From DASSNR01 sp036278935 (GTDB lineage Bacteria > Gemmatimonadota > Gemmatimonadetes > Gemmatimonadales > Gemmatimonadaceae): DNA of 28,086 nt. The notes below the pieces were generated by a model. That model was not told where the DNA came from. It made no database searches and was given only the letters and a program-made list of their open reading frames with translations. Positions 22,725-28,086 of this stretch are shown here, one piece after another; position 1 is the stretch's first letter, and each line of letters opens with the position of its first letter. A program made the translations under genes and the position numbers. The stretch lies in assembly GCA_036278935.1 (NCBI GenBank), contig DASUKA010000165.1, positions 1 through 28,086 on the forward strand. The letters run 5' to 3'.

Positions 22725-24485
22725 ATGATGGCCAGACGACACTGGACTGGACCAGTGGCTCGGTGGCACCGTCGCCTGCTCGGCGCCGGCGTGGTGTGCG
22801 TCATGCTGGCCACGCGTGTCGCGGCGCAGGAGCAGGATCGCGCCGCCGAGGCGGCCGCGGCTGCACTGTCCGATGCGCGCAAGGCGCAACGCGCCTTCGA
22901 GAGCACACGCCGCGCGCATCTCCCAACCGTCTTTGGCGGCACGCCCACGTGCGACATCACCATCGGGCGGCTCTGTTACTGGAACGACAACCCGGACCCG
23001 CCGCTCCCTCCTGAGCCACGGCGCATTGCCCAAGCGCGCGACCGGCTGCTCCGCGCGCTCGACAGCGCTGCCGCCCGGGCGAGCGCCGATGAATGGATCG
23101 CCGGCCAGCGTGTGCGCTACCTGATCGAGGCGGCACGGCTGAGCGACGCCGTGCGTGCGGCGCGCGAGTGCAGCGCGCCGCGGTCGTGGTGTGCCCTGCT
23201 GCTCGGCTTCGCGCTGCACCGGAGCGGTGACGATTCATCCGCCAACGTCGCCTTCGACAGCGCGCTGGCCGCCATGCCGGAACATGAGCGATGCCGCTGG
23301 ACAGACATCTCCGAGTGGCTCGAAGGGGACGTGGCGTCACGCTATCATCACCTCGATTGCGCGGGGCGGGATTCCCTGAACGCGCGCATCTGGTGGCTGG
23401 CGCAGCCGCTCGCCATGCGCCCCGGCGCGTCGGTGCGCGCCGAGTTTCTCTCGCGTCAGGTGATGATCCATCTGCTGATGGACGCGGCGACGCCGTACGC
23501 CATGCCCTGGGGGAGCGACCTGGCGCGCGTGATGCTCCGTTACGGGTGGCCGACATCGTGGGCGATCGTGGATGATGGCATTCCTCGCATGGCAACCACA
23601 TTCGAGCGCCCGCTCATGGGGCACGAGCCGACGCCGAGCTTCGATGTGATGCCCTCCACGCACGCGATCGAGCATCCTACCGCGGCCAGCGAGGATGATT
23701 GGACGCTCACCGTCCCGCAGGCCGTCATGCGCTACGCGCCGCGCTACGCCGCCAGTTTCACCGCACTCGCGCACCAGGTGGCCCGCTTCCGCCGCGGCGA
23801 CTCGATGCTGGTGGTCGCCGCGTACGACGTGGGGGATGATACCGCGTGGGCGGGACGGTCACTGCGCGCGGGGCTGGTGCTCGCGCCATCGCCCGACATC
23901 GTGGCAGCCCGGCGGATCACCGATGATGCGCGCACGCACGATGTGCTGTCGGCCGTGGTGCCGTCGCGCGCGCAGCTCGTGAGCCTGGAGGTGCTCGCGC
24001 CAACGGGGCATCATGTGGCGCGTGCGCGCTACGGCCTGCAGCCGCTCGACGGCACCGCGGCGCTCTCGGACCTGCTGCTTCTGGCGCGGGACTCGCTGCG
24101 AGGAACGCTGGCCCAGCTGATGAGCGCCGCACGCGGGTCGAACGTCATTGCCGAAGGCGACACGGTGGGACTCTACTGGGAGTGCTACGCCCCGGCCACG
24201 CCGGGGCATCCGCTGACGGTGAGGCTGCGCGTGGCGCCGGAGAAGCAGAGCTGGCTGCATGGGCTGGCGCACGCGCTGCATCTCGCCTCCGATCCGGCGC
24301 CCATCGCGCTGGAGTGGCATGACACGGGGCGGGCGGATCACTCGGCGGGGCGGACGCTGCGGTTGGGGTTGGGCGACTTGCAGCCGGGGCAGTACCGCAT
24401 CGAGTTGAGCGTGGAGGGGCGCGGGACGCCGCGGGCGAGTACGGTGCGGCATGTACGCGTTGTGCGGCGGGGGGAAGGGCGGTAG
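22725..24485 (+). CDS. Large secreted protein of unknown function
   Basis: A 586-aa protein with an N-terminal signal (Arg-rich start, LLGAGVVCVMLATRVAAQ, cleavage after AAQ near 35). The mature part is helical and TPR-like at first (about 60-200: LLRALDSAAARASADEWIAGQRVRYLIEAARLSDAVRAARECSAPRSW, LLLGFALHRSGDDSSANVAFDSALAAMP). A middle segment includes SDLARVMLRYGWPTSWAIVDDG (about 265-286), which faintly recalls the GWxTD domain of Gemmatimonadota/Acidobacteria secreted proteins. The last third is beta-rich (VVAAYDVGDDTAWAGRSLRAGLVLAPSPD and VGLYWECYAPATPGHPLTVRLRV). Cysteines are paired (CDITIGRLC, CSAPRSWC), fitting export. ATG 22725 has GGAGGA at 22715-22720; ATG 22728 is also possible. 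I do not recognise it with certainty. Confidence 0.75.
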   Translation: MMARRHWTGPVARWHRRLLGAGVVCVMLATRVAAQEQDRAAEAAAAALSDARKAQRAFESTRRAHLPTVFGGTPTCDITIGRLCYWNDNPDPPLPPEPRRIAQARDRLLRALDSAAARASADEWIAGQRVRYLIEAARLSDAVRAARECSAPRSWCALLLGFALHRSGDDSSANVAFDSALAAMPEHERCRWTDISEWLEGDVASRYHHLDCAGRDSLNARIWWLAQPLAMRPGASVRAEFLSRQVMIHLLMDAATPYAMPWGSDLARVMLRYGWPTSWAIVDDGIPRMATTFERPLMGHEPTPSFDVMPSTHAIEHPTAASEDDWTLTVPQAVMRYAPRYAASFTALAHQVARFRRGDSMLVVAAYDVGDDTAWAGRSLRAGLVLAPSPDIVAARRITDDARTHDVLSAVVPSRAQLVSLEVLAPTGHHVARARYGLQPLDGTAALSDLLLLARDSLRGTLAQLMSAARGSNVIAEGDTVGLYWECYAPATPGHPLTVRLRVAPEKQSWLHGLAHALHLASDPAPIALEWHDTGRADHSAGRTLRLGLGDLQPGQYRIELSVEGRGTPRASTVRHVRVVRRGEGR

Positions 24486-24646
24486 GGGCTACATATACAC
24501 ACCTACACATATGCAAGCGTGGGTGCAGGCAATTTCGGACTGCATTTGCGGCTCTTGCGCCTTCCTGACTGCCGCGCTCATCATGGGAGAACGAAGGCGA
24601 TGGCGAAGCCGCTGTGCGCGACCATATCTTCCGAAGGATGGATCCA

Positions 24647-25186
24647 ATGGACTGGCGATCAGACGCAGAGCGAGAGCGGTATTGGTCCGATCTTATGTCA
24701 CGATACGACGGGCGCCTGCACGCATATGTTCGCCGTGCCCATCTTGAGCGCGACATGACGGAGCAGGCCATCTGGGACGTCTGGGCGACGGCCGTGGCGC
24801 GGGAGGAGGTGCTCCGGGGTGCTGAAGACGACTGGCCGATCCTGCGCAAGGTGGCCGCGCATGTCTGCGCGGAGCGCCTGCGCGTGTGCCGGCACGAGCA
24901 GCCGATGGACGGGCGGCTACTCGACGCCATCGCCGCCACGTCTGCTGCTGAACGGCGCCCGCGGAGCGACGAGGTGCGCGGCTGGGTAGCCGATGCGCTG
25001 GCGGCGCTTCCCGAGAAGCAACGCGTGGCCGTTGACTTTCGGTTTCGGTGGCACTTCCCCTACTGGGCCGTAGCCGCGGGCATCGACGCACCAGAATCGA
25101 CGGCACGCGTGTGCGTGCTGCGCGGATTACAGAAGCTGCGGCGATACGCCGCGGCGCATCCGCCGCCGCGCGATCCTGACGACTGA
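24647..25186 (+). CDS. ECF-type sigma factor (divergent)
   Basis: A 179-aa protein resembling extracytoplasmic-function sigma factors. Region 2-like part: RYDGRLHAYVRRAHLERDMTEQAIWDVWATAVAREEVLR (about 14-52), where 'DMTEQAIWDVWATA' replaces the usual DAEDLVQETFLRA, then DWPILRKVAAHVCAERLRVCRH. Region 4: ALAALPEKQRVAVDFRFRWHFPYWAVAAGIDAPESTARVCVLRGLQKLRRY (about 115-165), with LPEKQR typical and a helix-turn-helix. Starts at GTG 24614, ATG 24638 and ATG 24647 are all in frame; AAGGA about 7 nt upstream favours 24647. There is no anti-sigma gene immediately downstream, as would be common. The upstream 150 nt is AT-richer (TACATATACACACC at about 24489) and may hold its promoter. Confidence 0.75.
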   Translation: MDWRSDAERERYWSDLMSRYDGRLHAYVRRAHLERDMTEQAIWDVWATAVAREEVLRGAEDDWPILRKVAAHVCAERLRVCRHEQPMDGRLLDAIAATSAAERRPRSDEVRGWVADALAALPEKQRVAVDFRFRWHFPYWAVAAGIDAPESTARVCVLRGLQKLRRYAAAHPPPRDPDD

Positions 25187-25242
25187 GGGGAGCGGGATCA
25201 GACGCGTGGGGCGATGCCAGCCCAGGGCGGGATCAGCGCGAG

Positions 25243-25479
25243 TTGCTGCTCGCTCAGCCTCGCAGCTCGGCCCCGGAGATGGTCATCACTGACACCGTTC
25301 CGATGTCGCGCAGAGTCCGCTGGTTCACATCGCGGAGCCGTGTGGCGAGCCTCGGCGCCGGCACGCGCCGAGCCGTGGAGAGCAATGGCAATGATCTTCG
25401 GGTTCGCCTCGTCACGCTCCGTACCTCCGGTAACATCGTCCGTGGTGCAGCTACTTTCCGCTGGCGGCAGGCGGAGTGA
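25243..25479 (+). pseudogene. Uncertain 78-codon ORF, possible gene remnant
   Basis: The stretch 25187-25450 between the sigma factor and the convergent BNR gene has no convincing gene. On the plus strand a frame open from 25180 to the TGA at 25479 encodes RRVRWFTSRSRVASLGAGTRR and later DLRVRLVTLRTSGNIVRGAATFRW, which looks protein-like and faintly like a decayed Ig-like domain; its only start in this range is TTG 25243 or ATG 25279, neither with a good ribosome-binding site. It overlaps the 3' end of the BNR gene by 29 nt. The antisense frame is equally unconvincing. A remnant of a surface protein or a chance frame are both possible. Confidence 0.25.
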
Positions 25480-26803
25480 AGGTAGCGTGCATCGCCATCT
25501 CCCTCACTGCTCCGTGTCCCGCGTGCAGTAGCCGATTCCAGATGACCTGCACCTGCCCGCGTTCGTCGGTCGCCATCGCGGGATCCAACACATTATAGCC
25601 TGAATCGAGCACGCACGGCGTGCTCGCCGTCATACCGTGCCACCGCACGTAGTACAGCCGCGGGCCACCATGCCCAGTGAAGATGAAGACGGCGTGCACC
25701 CCTCCGATACTGTCCGCAGCCACCGCCGACTCCTGCGGAATGCTGCCCGCCACGCGCAGCTCTCGCGGTGTGCTCCATGTGCGGCCCTCGTCGGTGGAGA
25801 GGGTGTGCCAGACAACTTCGTCCCGATAGCCACCGCTCAGGTTCTTGAGCCAGGTGAGATGGATTGCGCCCGAAGGGGTGACGGCCATCCTCACCAAGTG
25901 CGCCTCCCTAGTGCCGGATCGGCTCACCAGCACCGGAGGCTCCCAAGTAGCACCGTCGTCGGGCGAACGACGGAAGAAGACGCTGTTGGCATTCAGCTTC
26001 GGCGTGTCGCGCACCGGAGCGATATAGGCCAAGTAGAGCGCGCTGGCCGGGCCAAAGGCCAGCGTGGGAGAGATCCCTCCCAAGCCTCCACCGAATTCGG
26101 TGACATGTCTAACGTCTCGCGCGATTCGCATGTAGACAATCGTCGGTCCCTCTTCTGAAAAGACTAGGTGGATGGTGCCGTCGCGTGCCACCAGCGCGGG
26201 AGATCCCCATCCTCCCAACCAGTTGACGCCCGCGCCGCCATAGATCATTCTCCGCCCTGACCATATGGCGTGCTTCCCATTGATGATGGGACTTTTCGAA
26301 CCGATAAATGCGGCCCGATATACGCGCGAGAATTTCGTGACGAATTGCGCTGAATCGGGCACGGTCGCGCCCGCACCCAGCTCGGCCCAGAAGAAGCGCG
26401 GCATCCCAGAGCTATCCACCACCACGAGTGGCCTCACGAAATAGAACCGGGCAGAGGGCAGGTACGCCCAGGGCGGCACAGAGGGTGGTGGGGGCGGTGG
26501 AATCTCTCCACCACCCAGACGGATAGCGCGAAACCTCCGGGTATTCCACTGATCCGGATTCCCCATCGCATTCCCGCTCACCCATACCCCACCGTGCCCT
26601 GTCGCCAGGGAGGGCGCGCTCAGCCCCCCGGAATCGCTGAAAACGGGAACCGCGCGCGACCAGCCGGTCTGCCGGCACGCGCTCACAAGGGGTTGTTGTG
26701 CCGCAAGTGTGAGCGGAAGCGACAGAGCCACCACGCCGCCAAGCCGTAAACAGGCGCTCCACTTCGAGCGCCGGATTTCGGCTCTTAAGCCACCGAGTTG
26801 CAT
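25451..26803 (-). CDS. Secreted BNR/sialidase-like repeat protein
   Basis: A 450-aa protein with a signal peptide (CLRLGGVVALSLPLTLAAQ, cleavage near 36) and a beta-propeller-like body with Asp-box motifs S-x-D-x-G-x-T-W: SPDDGATW (about 281) and STDEGRTW (about 337). Other blades show GSPALVARDGTIHLVFSEEGPTIVYMRI and MAVTPSGAIHLTWLKN and PAMATDERGQVQVIWNRL, all of the 'x-DGxIHLxW' type found in six-bladed sialidase/BNR proteins. I see no sialidase Arg triad with confidence, so enzyme activity is not claimed. A Pro run (PPPPPPSVPPW, about 109-119) splits the early part. ATG 26803 is chosen for its signal peptide and AAGGA upstream; an upstream ATG at 26947 is not protein-like. It lies 121 nt after the lipoprotein gene, in a stretch of lower GC. 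Confidence 0.8.
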   Translation of the reverse strand: MQLGGLRAEIRRSKWSACLRLGGVVALSLPLTLAAQQPLVSACRQTGWSRAVPVFSDSGGLSAPSLATGHGGVWVSGNAMGNPDQWNTRRFRAIRLGGGEIPPPPPPSVPPWAYLPSARFYFVRPLVVVDSSGMPRFFWAELGAGATVPDSAQFVTKFSRVYRAAFIGSKSPIINGKHAIWSGRRMIYGGAGVNWLGGWGSPALVARDGTIHLVFSEEGPTIVYMRIARDVRHVTEFGGGLGGISPTLAFGPASALYLAYIAPVRDTPKLNANSVFFRRSPDDGATWEPPVLVSRSGTREAHLVRMAVTPSGAIHLTWLKNLSGGYRDEVVWHTLSTDEGRTWSTPRELRVAGSIPQESAVAADSIGGVHAVFIFTGHGGPRLYYVRWHGMTASTPCVLDSGYNVLDPAMATDERGQVQVIWNRLLHAGHGAVREMAMHATFTPPAASGK

Positions 26804-26822
26804 GCCGATCTTCCTTCGCAGG

Positions 26823-26861
26823 CGCGACCGAGGGAGAGAGTAGACGACCGCGACCGAGGGA
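26823..26861. repeat. 13-nt direct repeat upstream of the BNR gene
   Basis: CGCGACCGAGGGA occurs at 26823-26835 and again at 26849-26861, a 26-nt period, 20 nt upstream of the BNR start. The spacing of about 2.5 helical turns could fit a regulator-binding tandem site, but chance is also possible. Confidence 0.4.
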
Positions 26862-26924
26862 CTGCGCCCAGCCGTGCGATTGGCCACTCGGCGCTCACCG
26901 CGCCACACCGTTGCGTGGTCGCTG

Positions 26925-27665
26925 TCATATGGAGTTCTCGTAAGCAAGCGACTCGACGGGGGTTAGCTCGACTCCGTTGTCCGTGGCGGTGTGAATAGTC
27001 TGACAGTTGGCGCTGAGTGCGTCGCCCCAAGCATTGACACTAAACTCCCCGTTGGTCCAGACTACGCCACTCTGCTCGTAGTGATAGTAATAGGGCCAAG
27101 TTGTTCCGCCTCCCGTCACATGCATGGTCATGTCGCCACCCACCGTCGTCTGCCAGGCGTCGCAGCCCTCGCAGTTGGTGTAGGCGTGGAACGTGATTGT
27201 TCTCTCCGCTGGAGGCGTGGTATCAGCATAGATCATCGTCGAACCAAACACGTAGCAAAACCCCTGCAAACAATCTCCTACGCGCGGTTCGACGCCCGAC
27301 TCGGTGCGGGTTGAGCTGGAAGTTTCCACCGTTTGCAGATTCTCGAGCTGAGCGATCTCCTGCTCAATCGTCATCGGACCGGTCGTCGAGCCCGCCGCGT
27401 ACAACCCGCGTCGTAGTGAGTCGCTGGCGATCGCCTCGAGCCGAGCGATGACCCCCGCCAACGCCTTGGGACCGCTGTAGGTTCGCCCACCGAGAACCTG
27501 CACACTGCTACCCCCGTCATTGGATGCGATTGAGGTGCGCACCACCGACGACGGGCTGTGTGTCACCGCCGGTCCCGCCACCCGATCGCTACCGCATCCA
27601 GCTACTGCAGCCAGGAGAGCTGCCTGCGACACCAACATAACGATGTTGCGAGTATGGGAAGCCAT
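26925..27665 (-). CDS. Lipoprotein with several cysteines
   Basis: A 246-aa lipoprotein (lipobox VAGC, Cys24; signal MASHTRNIVMLVSQAALLAA). The mature part has a Ser-rich linker, a helical segment (about 65-110: LAGVIARLEAIASDSLRRGLYAAGSTTGPMTIEQEIAQLENLQTVE) and a beta-rich C-terminal region with Cys in GDCLQGFCYVFGS and NCEGCDAW and ANCQT, then aromatic-rich TTWPYYYHYEQSGVVWTNGEF. The cysteine pairs probably form disulfides outside the cytoplasm. ATG 27665 has GGAGG at 27671-27675, 5 nt upstream; the longer frame to 27725 has no such site. No family recognised. Base composition is clearly less GC-rich than its neighbours, which suggests acquisition or a fast-evolving surface protein. It could be co-transcribed with the BNR gene downstream. 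Confidence 0.8.
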   Translation of the reverse strand: MASHTRNIVMLVSQAALLAAVAGCGSDRVAGPAVTHSPSSVVRTSIASNDGGSSVQVLGGRTYSGPKALAGVIARLEAIASDSLRRGLYAAGSTTGPMTIEQEIAQLENLQTVETSSSTRTESGVEPRVGDCLQGFCYVFGSTMIYADTTPPAERTITFHAYTNCEGCDAWQTTVGGDMTMHVTGGGTTWPYYYHYEQSGVVWTNGEFSVNAWGDALSANCQTIHTATDNGVELTPVESLAYENSI

Positions 27666-27675
27666 GGTTGCCTCC

Positions 27676-28050
27676 AGCTGATGTGGTTGGCGGTTACCGA
27701 AGCACGGCCGAGTCGCCCTCGCCAAGCGCGCGACGCCAGTACCTGAGCTCCAGAGATTCCGCCTCGTTCGTTGCCCCTCATCATCGAGAACTTTTCACGG
27801 CCCGATTGTTACAGCCGCCGGAACGCCGCGCGCGAGCGGACACGTTCGCGCATCGCACGCGCCGATGATCATCGGCCCCCGCACAGACTCCCGCGTCACT
27901 CGCACCAGCCCCCCACCGCCTCGTGCGCTCCCAGTCCCTCGCCCCGCGCGGCAGCCTCCTCGCCCCTCGCGTTAGATTGTACGCAGCACGGCCCTCGGCT
28001 CGGCGCGTATCGCACCCCACGGCGCCACGGGCGATCTTCCTCCATACCGC
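27676..28050. other. Divergent intergenic region, no gene seen
   Basis: About 375 nt between the lipoprotein (minus) and a plus-strand gene start at 28051. It must hold divergent promoters. TAGATT (27973-27978) is a weak -10 candidate for the plus strand, with no clear -35. Several frames are open, but none is protein-like. Confidence 0.45.
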
Positions 28051-28086
28051 ATGCTCCTTCCCCTCCTCGCACTGCTCCAGGCCGGG
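28051..28086 (+). CDS. Possible 5' end of a secreted-protein gene (truncated by window)
   Basis: ATG 28051 opens MLLPLLALLQAG and runs off the window. The start is a hydrophobic core typical of a signal peptide. No ribosome-binding site is seen, so the true start could be further on. Only 12 residues are visible, and nothing more can be said. Confidence 0.4.
   Translation, partial: MLLPLLALLQAG

Noticed and set aside
24519..24758. A 79-codon frame overlapping the start of the ECF sigma factor
   Set aside because: No family resemblance and no ribosome-binding site; it overlaps conserved sigma region 2 in another frame.
1..28086. CRISPR arrays, insertion sequences or prophage
   Set aside because: No regularly spaced direct repeats, transposase/integrase motifs or terminal inverted repeats were seen on reading both strands.

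Overview
The window is GC-rich, densely packed bacterial chromosome. Gene content points to a Gemmatimonadota-like (or Acidobacteria-like) organism. Pointers are a PadR regulator translationally coupled to a MacB-type orphan permease with a permease-prefix region, a membrane Ser/Thr kinase fused to RCC1 repeats, Big_2 lipoproteins, a HipA-like kinase/DUF3037 pair, M16 proteases with signal peptides, and many small secreted proteins of unknown role. The phylum is inferred from family content, not from a marker gene. I see no tRNA, rRNA, CRISPR array, transposase or phage gene.

Layout. (1) 1-1306: 3' end of an error-prone DNA polymerase (dnaE2), with a heptamer-repeat hairpin lying in frame inside the coding sequence. 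(2) 1430-4999, minus strand: a pilin-like one-TM protein, then padR and an ADOP-type permease overlapping by GTGA; an ATGT-N8-ACAT palindrome before padR looks like its own operator. (3) 5337-7198, plus: a secreted hypothetical protein, a hairpin, then the HipA-like kinase and DUF3037 pair (ATGA overlap). (4) 7307-9133, minus: an ABCB/MsbA-type exporter. (5) 9235-18595, plus: a possible small ORF, a stand-alone Clp N-domain protein, a membrane FHA protein, a Ser/Thr kinase with an extracytoplasmic seven-repeat RCC1 region, a Big_2 lipoprotein, a TPR membrane protein and a large M16 zinc protease. From FHA to TPR the spacing is so tight that one signalling operon is likely. (6) 18630-22538, minus: a five-gene run of molybdenum-hydroxylase maturation factors (XdhC-like, molybdopterin-binding, MocA-like) followed by a Dph6-like PP-loop ATPase and a very hydrophobic small protein, with no molybdoenzyme structural gene in view. 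(7) 22725-25186, plus: a large secreted protein of unknown function and an ECF-like sigma factor. (8) 25451-27665, minus: a BNR/sialidase-like secreted protein and a Cys-containing lipoprotein in a stretch of visibly lower GC. (9) At 28051 a new plus-strand secreted-protein gene appears to begin.

The most unusual signals are the purine/pyrimidine-rich inverted repeats. Two sit at convergent gene ends (1319-1417, 7198-7300). The third (472-568) is built from 7-nt units and lies in frame inside dnaE2, where a change of one unit would shift the frame. The FHA/kinase-RCC1/Big_2/TPR cluster is the best candidate for an uncharacterised multi-protein signalling system.
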